Shown here in pieces: positions 19,601-26,908 of a stretch of DNA of 62,455 nucleotides (its first letter is position 1; every line of letters begins with the position of its first letter). The position numbers were made by a program, and so were the translations under genes. The stretch is from assembly GCA_024274785.1 (NCBI GenBank), contig JAJSAM010000040.1, forward strand, positions 1 to 62,455, read 5' to 3'. The DNA is from Planctomycetota bacterium (lineage in GTDB: Bacteria; Planctomycetota; JAJSAM01). The notes beneath the pieces are model-generated. The model did not search any database and was not told the DNA's origin. It was given only the letters and a program-made list of their open reading frames with translations.

Positions 19601-19728
19601 CCGGCTCCGAGGTCCAGCGCCCGCTGGCCGCGGTGGTGGTCTTCGGCCTGGCGACGTCGACCCTCCTGACCCTCTTCGTGGTCCCGGCGGTCTACTACCT
19701 GGCAGAGCGCAGAGGCGCGGAAGCGTAG
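16633..19728 (+). CDS. Heavy-metal efflux RND transporter (CusA/CzcA family)
   Basis: 1,031 residues, full length for the HME-RND family, which exports metal ions by proton antiport. N-terminal AYNEMPVDAFPDISPVMVPV is family-typical. The TM4 motif GGIAIGIGMLGDGAIVMVEN keeps the Asp and Glu of the proton relay, but Gly replaces the first Asp of the CzcA-type DFGxxxDG motif, as in CusA. By contrast, positions corresponding to the CusA methionine ladder are not Met (TTPPSTS and IQNAFDELLSG), as in divalent-cation pumps. Substrate is therefore unresolved; the His-rich adaptor favours divalent ions. Last gene of the operon; repeat copy C follows 30 bases after the stop. Confidence 0.93.
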   Translation: MLDSLIRAAVKGRLLVLMALIGVLAYGVYAYNEMPVDAFPDISPVMVPVFAEAHGMAPEEVERLITYPIEATMNGLPGVTQVKSTSAFGMAVIYVYFRDDVDMYFARQLVAERLAGAMAELPEMHEPPTLGPISTGLGQVFLYYLTLDPGTDTGGKDPNTYLREVNDWVVKFQLQTVRGVTDILSMGGHVLQYQIRVDPNALLEYDVDLAGIVETVSANNRNVGGQFLVLGAEEYLVRGLGLLSGLDQIRDIHLKTVNGVPVAIGDVAEVTYGNEIRRGVVSRNGEGEVVSGIVLKLYGENTSHVIEKLHGKVENLKANLPKGVNLTAYYEQAELVTNATDTVKDALLIGALLVVITLAVFLGNLRTAFIVTLALPLCALFAVIGMGWQGISANLMSLGGIAIGIGMLGDGAIVMVENIYRHLQSERGRKEPKEVVILEAAREVARPIVFSIAIIVMVFLPLFTLEGIEGKMFSPMAFTISFALVGSILAALLMVPALSTFLLRPGESREIALVRGLKAVYRPLLATALNWPKAIIGVALLMLAATALIVPLLGTEFIPTLEEGSIFIGVTTPPSTSLEKGAEIVSKMEREVMKYQEVREVVSRVGRPEAGSHPHPVNYAEIHIELKPHSEWKRFDTKAELVAALSEDLGSFPGVQLNFTQPIQNAFDELLSGVKAQLAIKVYGEDLNTLRVKASEITAAIGDVPGLVDLSSERSYGQPQVQVEVDRDACARFGVNAEEVLELVELAVGGEVIDTIYLGTRRFGIHLRYQEEYRADIEAIGRLLLATADGSKIPLLQVATVTKTFGPIQINREKNQRRWIVQGNVRGRDLGSVVADIRSRIADEVTLPAGYFVEYGGQFENQQRAMGRLAIIVPIVVLSVFVLLLLSFGAARYALIIILNVPLALVGGVLGLLVTGNYLSVPASVGFIALFGIAVQNGMVLVTYFNQLAAGGISLREAVEEGALLRLRPVLMTALTTILGLMPLLLSSGTGSEVQRPLAAVVVFGLATSTLLTLFVVPAVYYLAERRGAEA

Positions 19729-19756
19729 ATCTCGGATCAAGTGATTGCCGGGACCG

Positions 19757-19812
19757 GGGGGAGCGTTACGCAGAATCTGCGTGCGCCGCGAAGGTTTTGA
19801 ACGTCAGTAGTA
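19757..19812 (-). repeat. Dispersed palindromic repeat, copy C
   Basis: Read on the minus strand this matches the first half of copy B (47,976-48,030) for about 55 bases, including TTCGCGGCGCACGCAG and the palindrome arms ACGCAGA/TCTGCGT (19768-19782). One base differs in the flank (TAACGC here, TGACGC in A and B). It lies directly downstream of the metal-efflux operon. The matching segment extends upstream of the palindrome in B and C but downstream of it in A and B, so the three copies overlap but have different ends. Confidence 0.72.
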
Positions 19813-20507
19813 CAAAGACCCGCACCTTGAACGTGGGTGGGAAGTGGCACTGATCTGCACTGCCCTCCTTCCGCTGCGCAGCCCCAACCCTGCCCATGGC
19901 GGAACCACCGTTCTTCTGCGGGCCTCGATATGATTCTCGTCCGGGCTTCCCGCCCCCCGATCCCGGGGCGATGCCGGCCACCGGCACTTTCGGCGTCACC
20001 CTCCGAACCCGGTTGGTCTCCCGGCAAATTCGTGCTTGAATTCCAGGTGGCGAGCTTCTCGCCGAATCAGATTCAGGAGACGAGCCTATGACCCCGGTCA
20101 AGGCGTTAACCAGGATGCGAGCGTTGCGGAACGGCTGGTGAGCAGCCGTCGGCTCGGGCGCATTGGTTGCGCCCAACCGCCTCGGAGTGCCTCGAGGTGA
20201 GCCGCGGTCGCTCTGCATCCGCCTCTCCGCGTAGCTCGCGACATCAACGCTCCCCCGAAGCCTCCCGCCTGCTCCCTGCCGATTCCACCGGGCCGGTCCT
20301 CCGCTTGAAATCGCGGAGGGGCCGTTCGTACCGCTCCATGGGAGGCATGAGACGTGAACCGGGCATTCGAGATGGCCACCACCCGCTCCCCTCGGGAACT
20401 CCTCCGACGCCGGATGGAGACCCTGAGGGAGGGTCGGGCGGCCGGGCGCTCGTGAGCCCCCCGGTCACCGGTACGCTGCGAACCACCAACTGATGAAGGA
20501 GATGAAC
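19813..20507. other. Non-coding stretch upstream of hdrA
   Basis: About 700 bases without a convincing gene. Visible structures are a hairpin CGGCTG/CAGCCG near 20131-20147, a second at 20156-20174 (GGGCGCA/TGCGCCC), and a third near 20288-20312 (CCTCCGC/GCGGAGG). Short frames on both strands have no start signals and unusual composition. I looked specifically for a selenocysteine tRNA because of the gene that follows and found no acceptor/T-arm pair. The ribosome-binding site of hdrA (AAGGAG, 20496-20501) closes the region. The structured part 20090-20350 could be a non-coding RNA or an old repeat. Confidence 0.4.
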
Positions 20508-22973
20508 GTGGAACAAGCGAGGATTGGCGTTTTTGTCTGCGACTGCGGGCTCAACATCGCCAGCACAGTCGACTGCGGGGCGGTGGCCCTGGCCGCGGAA
20601 GAGATGCCGGACGTCGCCTGCGTCGTCCGCAACAAGTACACCTGCGCCGACCCCGGCCAGAACGAGATCAAGAAGGCGATCGCCGAGCACGGCCTGAACC
20701 GCGTGGTGGTGGCTTCCTGCTCGCCCCGCATGCACGAGCCGACCTTCCGCAACTGCGTCGAGGAGGCCGGGGTGAACCCCTACTTGATGGAGATGGTGAA
20801 CCTCCGGGAGCACTGCTCCTGGGTCCACACCAACCAGAAGGAGGCCGCGACCCGCAAGGCGATCGACCTGGTCCGGGCCGGAGTGGCGCGTGCCGGCCTC
20901 CTGGAAGCGCAGGAGGAGGCGCAGGTCCCGGTGACGCGGGCGGCACTCGTCATCGGCGGTGGCATCACCGGGATCCAGGCGGCCCTGGACCTGGCAAACG
21001 GCGGACACCAGGTCTATCTCGTGGAGAAGGAGGCGTCCATCGGCGGGCTCATGGCGAAGCTCGACAAGACTTATCCGACGATGGACTGCTCCATATGAAT
21101 ACTCGGCCCGAAAATGATGGATGCCGGTCGGCATTCCCGTGTCTCGCTGATGACTCTTTCCGAGGTAGAGGAGATCACCGGGTACGTGGGCAACTTCCAC
21201 GTAAAGGTCCGGAGAAAGGCCCGGTACGTCGATTCCGGGAAATGCACCGCCTGCGGTGAGTGCGTCAACGTCTGTCCGGTCCTGCGGCCGGACGAATACC
21301 AGTCCGGGCTCTCCACGCGGAAGGCGATACACATCCCCTTCGCCCAGGCGGTGCCCTCCTCCTACATCCTGAACATGGATGACTGTCTTGGGAACAACCC
21401 CATCGCCTGCGGCAAGTGCGCGGAGGTCTGTGAGAAGGACTGCATCGACTTCAACGACCAGGACCGGATCGAGGAATTCGATGTCGGTGCCGTCGTGGTC
21501 GCCATCGGAATGGATGTGTTCGATGCCCGGGAGGTTCCGGAGTACGGTTACGGCCGGTATCAGAACGTCATCGATTCGATGGAGTTCGAACGATTGATCT
21601 GCGCCGGCGGTCCCACCGGAGGGCACTTCGTGCGGCCCTCGGATCGCAGCCGGCCGGTGCGGATCGGGTTCGTGCAATGCGTGGGCTCGCGCTCCAGGGT
21701 GCACGGGGCCGAGTACTGCAGCAACATCTGCTGCATGAACACCGTCAAGGACACGCTGCTCCTCGGTGAACACTACCCCGACACGGAGAGCAAGGTCTTC
21801 TACACCGACATCCGCGCCTTCGGGAAGGGGTTCGAGGAGATGTACAACCGGAGCCGTGAGGAGGGCGTGAAGTACATCCGCGGGCTCCCCGGCGAGATCG
21901 AGGAGGATCCGGCGACGGGCAACCTCCTGGTGCATGTCGAGAACACCCTGACCGGTGAACTCGAGGAGCACGAGTTCGATCTGGTCGTCCTCTCCGTGGG
22001 CGTGCGTCCGCCGAAGGATCGCGACAGGATTCAGAAGCTCCTCACGCTGTCGAAGACCCCGAGCGGGTTCCTCATGGAGTCCCACCCCAAGCTGATGCCG
22101 GTGGACGCTCCGACGCGCGGCGTCTACATCGCCGGGTGCGTGGAAGCGCCGAAGGACGTCAAGGAATCGGTCTGCCAGGCGGGAACCGCCGCGGCCCGGG
22201 CCGGGAATCTGCTCTCGGCGGGCGAAGTGACGATCGAGGCCTACACCTGCCGCATCGATGCGGAGATCTGCAACAACTGCGGCCAGTGCGCCAAGGTCTG
22301 CCCGTACCACGCCATCAGCTTCGTGAAAGGGGCGAAGACGCCTCCCACCGTCGTCGAGGCGGCTTGCGCCGGCTGCGGCACCTGCGGATCGGAATGCCGC
22401 TTCGGCGCCATCACCATGCGCCACTTCACCGACCAGCAGATCGAAGCCCAGATCGACGCGATGCTGGCGGTCGATCCCATGGACCAGATCTTCACCTTCG
22501 CGTGCAACTGGTGCTCCTACGCGGGCGGGGACATGGCCGGAATTTCCCGGCTGCAACACCCCGCGAGCGGGCGGCTCATCCGGACCATGTGCTCCGGAAG
22601 GGTCGACGAATCGTGGGTGCTCCGGGCATTCCGCAAGGGGGCGCCCATGGTGCTCCTCTCCGGGTGCCACTTCGCCGACTGCCACTATATCGATGCGAAC
22701 CGGCAGACGGTGAAGCGCGTGCTCCGGCTCTGGGACAAGCTCGAGAAGCTGGGGATCCGTCCCGAGCGTCTCCAACTCGAGTGGATCTCGGCGGCGGAGG
22801 GGCAGAAGTTCGCCAAGGTGTTCCAGGTACTCGAAGAGCACCGGTTGCGCGTGACGAAGGAGGAAATCGAGCAGACCGTGAAGGTGCTTGAAGAGGAGCA
22901 CCTGAAGAAGCTCGCCCGCGAGGCGAAGCAGGCGGCGAAGCGAGCCGAAAAAACGGCGGAGGCCACGGCATGA
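20508..22973 (+). CDS. hdrA: Predicted selenoprotein HdrA-MvhD fusion (heterodisulfide reductase subunit A), UGA = Sec
   Basis: 821 residues if the in-frame UGA at 21096-21098 is read as selenocysteine (residue 197). GTG 20508 is chosen because AAGGAG lies six bases upstream; ATG 20493 is the alternative. Order: N-terminal HdrA domain (VFVCDCGLN), FAD-binding Rossmann motif (VIGGGITGIQAALDLANGG), then PTMDCSI-U-ILGPKMMDAG, where HdrA relatives have Cys or Sec. Next come [4Fe-4S] motifs CTACGECVNVCP, CGKCAEVCEKDC, CNNCGQCAKVCP and CAGCGTCGSECR, and a C-terminal MvhD/FrhD domain (CNWCSYAGGD, CSGRVDESWV, GCHFADCHY). HdrA is the flavin electron-bifurcating subunit of heterodisulfide reductases. 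No hdrB, hdrC or hydrogenase subunits lie beside it. A conventional gene caller would split it into 20493-21098 and 21114-22973. Confidence 0.85.
21119..21136 (+). promoter_or_regulatory. SECIS-like hairpin downstream of the hdrA UGA
   Basis: Bases 21119-21125 (GGATGCC) pair with 21130-21136 (GGCATTC), seven pairs including one G-U, closing a four-base loop GGTC at 21126-21129. The loop starts 28 bases after the UGA. Bacterial SECIS elements sit inside the coding region just after the Sec codon, roughly 16-37 bases away, with a short stem and one or two G at the start of the apical loop. All of these hold here. The hairpin is also coding (MDAGRHSR), as expected for a bacterial element. SelB would bind it. 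Confidence 0.7.
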
Positions 22974-23122
22974 GTGTCGCGACGAAGTTCAAGTGCCTGC
23001 GTTGCGGGCACGAGTTCGACGGTCACTACGACCCGAAAGCTCCTCTCGTGGAGTGGACCTGCCCCCTTCCGGAGTGCAAGTCGAACAGCATCCGTCCCAT
23101 GAAGGAGAAGAAACGGGAGTGA
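22970..23122 (+). CDS. Small zinc-ribbon protein coupled to hdrA
   Basis: 50 residues, below common size cut-offs. Its ATG at 22970 overlaps the hdrA stop (ATGA), so it is translationally coupled. It contains [10 protein letters not shown] and, 22 residues later, [15 protein letters not shown], i.e. a Cys-x2-Cys and Cys-x4-Cys zinc-ribbon or rubredoxin-like knuckle pair, and ends in a Lys/Glu tail. It is probably an accessory metal-binding protein for the HdrA unit, perhaps in cofactor delivery or docking. This is inferred from position only. No membrane segment. Confidence 0.75.
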   Translation: MSVATKFKCLRCGHEFDGHYDPKAPLVEWTCPLPECKSNSIRPMKEKKRE

Positions 23123-23162
23123 AGCGCGAGTTCCGGCCCCCGAACCCGGCAGAGCTGTCCCG

Positions 23163-23420
23163 ATGAGCCCGAAGCACGTCCTGATCGCGATCGTCGGCCA
23201 CGTCGATCACGGGAGGACGGCGCTCGTGAAGATCCTCACCGGGATCGAAACGGATACTCTGAAGGAGGAGCGGGAACGGGGGCTGACCATCGATGCCGGA
23301 TTCGCCCCGTGCAAGCTGCGAGTTGGTCTGAAAGCCATCATGGCGCTGGACCTGAAGCCCGGCAGTCTCGACGGCCGCGACGGCCGGGTCCGCTGCGCGC
23401 TCCCGTTCGGGTTGGACTGA
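23163..23420 (+). pseudogene. selB: Truncated selB (selenocysteine elongation factor) N-terminus
   Basis: 85 codons. The first 50 match the G domain start of SelB/EF-Tu-like GTPases: [18 protein letters not shown], then [19 protein letters not shown], which is the SelB-type switch I (RG-L/I-TID-x-GFA). Full SelB is about 600 residues, so over 90 percent is missing; after residue 52 the sequence no longer resembles SelB. The P-loop Lys of GHVDHGKT is Arg here, which should abolish GTP binding. It is therefore a relic, but it lies 190 bases after a gene with a UGA Sec codon, which supports selenium use in this lineage. A functional selB would have to be elsewhere. Confidence 0.75.
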
Positions 23421-23465
23421 ATTCCACCTCGGCTCGCCCCGTTCCCGCTCCGCCGCAACGTCCGC

Positions 23466-24110
23466 TCAGCTCTCCATTCTGGAGATGAACGCGTTGGCTT
23501 CGTCGATGGAGGTCTGCATGTCGCGGATCAGCGCGGCCACGTCGGTGTCGAGTTCCGCCGCCACTCCCTCGAGCGAGGCCAGCGCGCGGGCATTCAGGTT
23601 GTGCTTCATGAAGAGCACCTGGTCGCGGAACACTCTCAGTACGGGCTCCATCTTCGACTCGGCGCGGCGCATGGCGGAGAGCATGGTCCGGTAGGTCCGG
23701 CGGGTCTCACGGAGCTGGTCCTCGCTCTTGCGCTTCAAGGTGGCGTCGGAGTACTGCTCGAGTTCATCCTCCCACTCGTCGAAGAGCGCTTCGGCCACGT
23801 CTTCGACGGAGTCGATCCGGTCCGAGACCTCCTTCGCCCGATCCTCGCTCTGCGCCAGCTCCGACTTCAGCTTGCCGTACTGGTCCCGGAGGTCCCCGCC
23901 CTGGAAGCCGACCACGGCGGTGAACTGCTCGAGGGCCGAGGCGAACTGCTCCTTCGCCTCCTCCTGCTCGTCGCGGGCCTCCTCCACGCGATCCACGAGG
24001 ATGTCGCGCTTGTGCACGCCGAACTTCTCCATCGCTCCGTAGTAGGCGGAGCTGCAGGCAGCGGTGAAGAGGAGCAGAGCAACGATGATCAGGCCCAGGC
24101 GATCTTTCAT
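23466..24110 (-). CDS. DUF2959-type lipoprotein
   Basis: 214 residues from the ATG at 24110. The signal IIVALLLFTAACSSAYYGAM has a lipobox Cys near residue 19. The conserved start of the DUF2959 family follows (YYGAMEKFGVHKRDILVDRV, then EARDEQEEAKEQF), and the rest is long helix with regular charged heptads, probably a coiled coil. The family is periplasmic and uncharacterised; its helical rod could be a scaffold or stress-related. It is followed on the same strand by no close partner, and preceded (100 bases) by another lipoprotein gene, also leftward. Confidence 0.88.
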   Translation of the reverse strand: MKDRLGLIIVALLLFTAACSSAYYGAMEKFGVHKRDILVDRVEEARDEQEEAKEQFASALEQFTAVVGFQGGDLRDQYGKLKSELAQSEDRAKEVSDRIDSVEDVAEALFDEWEDELEQYSDATLKRKSEDQLRETRRTYRTMLSAMRRAESKMEPVLRVFRDQVLFMKHNLNARALASLEGVAAELDTDVAALIRDMQTSIDEANAFISRMES

Positions 24111-24210
24111 GTCATTCTCCGAATCAGTCGGATGGCTCGGGATGACAACGGTAACAGGTCGGTCCACTTCCTGCCCATTCCCGCGATTGGGCCCACGTCA
24201 CCCCTCCGGG

Positions 24211-24741
24211 CTACTCCACGCGTTTCAGGCGGGCGCGCTGGTAGGTCAGGGGGAGATGCACTCCGACGGAAGGGACCTGGTCCAGGCCGCCGGTCATGCG
24301 GGTCGGCGCCGTCCTCGTCACCAGGACCGAGAACCTGAGCTCGTCGCCGACGCGCTGGTAGTGCGTGGTCAGGATCTGTCCCGAGAGGGAGAACATCGAG
24401 ACCAGCTCACCCTCCGTGTACCAGGCCGGGAGGACGATCGAATTCTTCTCGTCGATCTGGTAGCGGCCGAGCTTCGGCTTGACGGCCACGAGCTCGTAAG
24501 GGCGTGTCGGCTGAGAGCCGTACCGGATGGCGAACTGCCACCTGCCCTCCTCCTTCGGGCCGATGGTCAGCGTCATCGGGAGACGTTTCTCCCCGCCATC
24601 ATAGGGCTCGACGCGAATCTCCCCTTTCCAGGTGCCGAACCAGCTCCGGGGAAAGGCGTCGGGAGCACCCCGGGCCTCCGCGGCTTCGAAACCGCAGCCG
24701 GCGAGCGCGAGAAGGGGAATCAGGAAAAGGAAGCTGCGCAT
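24211..24741 (-). CDS. Small lipoprotein of unknown function
   Basis: 176 residues from the ATG at 24741. It opens with a lipoprotein signal (LFLIPLLALAGCGFEA). The mature part has a lipocalin-like feel: SWFGTWKGEIRVEPYDGG, MTLTIGPKEEGRWQFAIRYG and SMFSLSGQILTTHYQ are alternating beta strands typical of proteins that report GxW plus TxTIxP-like strands. No catalytic motif is visible. It lies upstream of the DUF2959 gene on the same strand and is divergent from the TatT-like gene, sharing a 150-base promoter region with it. Confidence 0.75.
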   Translation of the reverse strand: MRSFLFLIPLLALAGCGFEAAEARGAPDAFPRSWFGTWKGEIRVEPYDGGEKRLPMTLTIGPKEEGRWQFAIRYGSQPTRPYELVAVKPKLGRYQIDEKNSIVLPAWYTEGELVSMFSLSGQILTTHYQRVGDELRFSVLVTRTAPTRMTGGLDQVPSVGVHLPLTYQRARLKRVE

Positions 24742-24892
24742 GGCATCGCCCTCCGGTTCCGGTGACGATCCGGAACGGCGCCGCGAGGATAGCTCGAAAA
24801 TTGTCACCGGCGACGCATTCCGCGATAGACCGGGACCGCGCCGTTCCCCTATCATCAGGATCCAACCAAGGGCAACCATTCGGAGACAGACC

Positions 24893-25645
24893 ATGCGCAG
24901 GGCATCCGTACTGTCGGTCCTCGCGGCGATCGTGATCCTGATAGCCGCTCCCCTCTCGGCGAACGAGGCCGCGGCCAGGCTGATCAAGCGCGGCGACAAA
25001 TTCTACGGTAACCGCGGCAAGGGCGTGAAGTGGTGCGTGAAGGCCATCGAGTGCTACGAGAAGGCGCTCGCCGTGGACACCGAGAACGTCGAGGCGTCGT
25101 GGAAATTCGCCAAGGCGAGCTACTACCTGAGCGCGCACACCGAGGACGACGACGAGAAGCTCGTGATCATCCAGAAGGGCATCGACGTGTCGAAGCGGGC
25201 GGTGAAGATCGATCCCGAGAGCGTTCAGGCCAACTTCTACCTCGGGGTGAGCTACGGCATCTACGGCCGGGCCAAGGGGGTCATGAACTCTCTCGGCCTG
25301 ATCGATCCCATCAAGAAGCAGATGGCCAGGGTCATCGAGCTGGATGAGAACTACCTGTTCGGTGGTCCGCACCGAGTCCTCGGCAAGATGTTCCTGATGG
25401 TCCCCGGCGCCTTCGGAGGAGACAACGACAAGGCGGTGGAGCATCTCGAGAAGGCCGTGAAGATCGGTCCGAAGTACCTTCTGAACCACCTCTTTCTCGC
25501 TGAGGCCTACATCGCCACCGACCAGGATGCGAAGGCGAAGAAGGAGATCGACTGGATCCTGAAGGCGGAACTCCAGGAGGGGTGGGAGCCCGAGGGGAAG
25601 GAAGAGAAAGAGAAGGCGAAGAAGCTGCTCGAGGAACTGGAATAG
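24893..25645 (+). CDS. TatT-like TPR protein (TRAP-associated family)
   Basis: 250 residues from the ATG at 24893, which starts a signal peptide (SVLAAIVILIAAPLSANEAAA). Several TPR-like helices follow: AIECYEKALAVDTENVEASWKF, then SVQANFYLGVSYGIYGRAKG and the motif GGPHRVLGKMFLMVPGAFGG, which is characteristic of the TatT (TRAP transporter-associated) family, also found without a transporter. Ends in a Glu/Lys-rich tail. The TatT family forms pore-lined trimers that may bind hydrophobic ligands in the periplasm. Here no TRAP genes are adjacent; it is followed after six bases by a HEAT-repeat lipoprotein, so the three genes 24893-26908 look like one operon. Confidence 0.82.
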   Translation: MRRASVLSVLAAIVILIAAPLSANEAAARLIKRGDKFYGNRGKGVKWCVKAIECYEKALAVDTENVEASWKFAKASYYLSAHTEDDDEKLVIIQKGIDVSKRAVKIDPESVQANFYLGVSYGIYGRAKGVMNSLGLIDPIKKQMARVIELDENYLFGGPHRVLGKMFLMVPGAFGGDNDKAVEHLEKAVKIGPKYLLNHLFLAEAYIATDQDAKAKKEIDWILKAELQEGWEPEGKEEKEKAKKLLEELE

Positions 25646-25651
25646 GAAGCC

Positions 25652-26242
25652 ATGAAAAACACCACACTGCTCCTGACGTTTCTGGCCCTCGCGCTCATTT
25701 CCGCCTGCGGCACTCCCGAGGTGGCGAAGGAGTACCAGACGAAGACCTACGTCCCCGACGAGCTGCAGGCCGCGCTGTCGAGTGACGACCCTTCCGTTCG
25801 CGCCGACGCGGCGGCCCAGGTGGAGGCGATGTCCGTCGGGCAGCGCAAGGCGGTCATGCTCGAGCTCACGCGCGATGAGCGGCCGACGGTGCGTATGCTC
25901 GCGGTCGGTCTGATCGGCAAGCACCTGGCGGGCGACAACCAGGCGGTGGATCTGCTCGCGGAGATGCTCTCCCTCGATCCCGACCAGGATGTCCGTGGGA
26001 CGGTCGTGGCCGCGCTCGGCGGGACCCGGAACGGCACCGCCCTGAACGCTCTGCTCGAGGCGTTGAGCACCGACACCTCGCTCGCCGTCCGCCGGTCCGC
26101 GGCCCTCGCCCTCGACCGGTTGACCGGCCAGAGCTTCGGCGCGGAGATGGCCGCCCGGGTGGACGCCGCCGAGGACGCCGCCGACGATGCCATGATGAAC
26201 TACGAGGATTGGTTCGACGCAAACCAGGGCGCCCTGAAGTAG
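25652..26242 (+). CDS. HEAT-repeat lipoprotein
   Basis: 196 residues. Lipoprotein signal (LLTFLALALISACGTPEV, Cys 19). The body is HEAT/armadillo-like: LSSDDPSVRADAAAQVEAM, RPTVRMLAVGLIGKHLAG, DQDVRGTVVAALGGTRNG and SLAVRRSAALALDRLTGQS are four helical hairpins with the D-x-VR signature. The C-terminus (EDAADDAMMNYEDWFDANQGAL) closely matches that of the next gene, so they are paralogues. HEAT solenoids bind protein; partner unknown. Six bases after the TatT-like gene. Confidence 0.82.
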   Translation: MKNTTLLLTFLALALISACGTPEVAKEYQTKTYVPDELQAALSSDDPSVRADAAAQVEAMSVGQRKAVMLELTRDERPTVRMLAVGLIGKHLAGDNQAVDLLAEMLSLDPDQDVRGTVVAALGGTRNGTALNALLEALSTDTSLAVRRSAALALDRLTGQSFGAEMAARVDAAEDAADDAMMNYEDWFDANQGALK

Positions 26243-26260
26243 CGGGCCCGGAGGTCAGCC

Positions 26261-26908
26261 GTGAAAAAGTGGGTCTTCCTTTTCGTCCTCCTGGTCGCTG
26301 TCGGGGGCTACTTCTACGTGCAGTACCGGATCGGCGAGGCCCGGAAGTTCGCGGAGGACGATGTCACCGTGGAACTGACCGACGCCGGCATCCGCGAGGG
26401 GCTCCTGTCCAGTGACCCGAAACGTCGCCTGGACGCTCTCGCGCAGATCGAGAAGCTTCCCGAGGCCGAGCGGATGCATGCGCTCCTGGCCGCGCTCGAG
26501 GCCCCGAGTGCGCCCACCCGGCTGACCGCGGTGACCGTCCTCGGCAAGGAGTTCGCCGCGAGACCCGCCGCCGTCGCCGGCCTGACGGAAGCCGCGAAGG
26601 AGGACCCCGATCCGGATGTTCGCGAGGCGGCCTTCAACGCATTGGCCGCGAGTGGCGATACCGCCATCCTCGAACTGGCGGCGGCGGTGCTCCTCTCCAC
26701 CGACGAACCCCTCGGCGTGAAGGTCCGGGCCGCGGCGCTGCTCGACCGCCTGACCGGAAAGAGCAGGTCCGAAGACCTCCGGACCTCTTTCACCACCGCG
26801 GAGGAGGCGGCCGATGACCTGTCGATGGAATGGGACGACTGGCTCGGGGAGAACCGGGATCGCCTGAGGTGGGACGCCGAAGCCGGCCGGTTCACCGGCG
26901 CGGATTGA
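26261..26908 (+). CDS. Membrane-anchored HEAT-repeat protein, paralogue of upstream gene
   Basis: 215 residues starting at GTG 26261 with GGAGGT five bases upstream. One N-terminal membrane anchor (WVFLFVLLVAVGGYFYV) replaces the lipobox of its neighbour. HEAT units include LSSDPKRRLDALAQIEKL, PTRLTAVTVLGKEFA, DPDVREAAFNALAASGD and LGVKVRAAALLDRLTGKS. The ending EEAADDLSMEWDDWLGENRD parallels the acidic W-containing ending of the previous protein, pointing to a tandem duplication with altered anchoring. Likely co-transcribed with the two preceding genes. Confidence 0.82.
   Translation: MKKWVFLFVLLVAVGGYFYVQYRIGEARKFAEDDVTVELTDAGIREGLLSSDPKRRLDALAQIEKLPEAERMHALLAALEAPSAPTRLTAVTVLGKEFAARPAAVAGLTEAAKEDPDPDVREAAFNALAASGDTAILELAAAVLLSTDEPLGVKVRAAALLDRLTGKSRSEDLRTSFTTAEEAADDLSMEWDDWLGENRDRLRWDAEAGRFTGAD

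Noticed and set aside
20095..20182. Integron attC-like motifs (GTTAAC and GCCCAAC)
   Set aside because: Orientation and spacing do not match an attC site, there is no IntI gene, and short motifs like these are expected by chance.
20280..20330. Possible selenocysteine tRNA: hairpin with TTGAAATC loop (TTTCAA on the other strand)
   Set aside because: No anticodon TCA in the correct seven-base loop register, and no matching acceptor stem, T-arm or CCA end.
20244..22901. 885-codon open frame on the minus strand
   Set aside because: Antisense shadow of hdrA; low-complexity His/Asp/Leu/Val composition, no recognisable motif or ribosome site.
20493..22973. HdrA as two genes or a frameshifted pseudogene
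   Set aside because: Only one stop codon interrupts the frame, it is UGA, the frame is unchanged on both sides, and it falls at a known Cys/Sec position with a SECIS-like stem after it. A frameshift or random nonsense mutation explains this less well.
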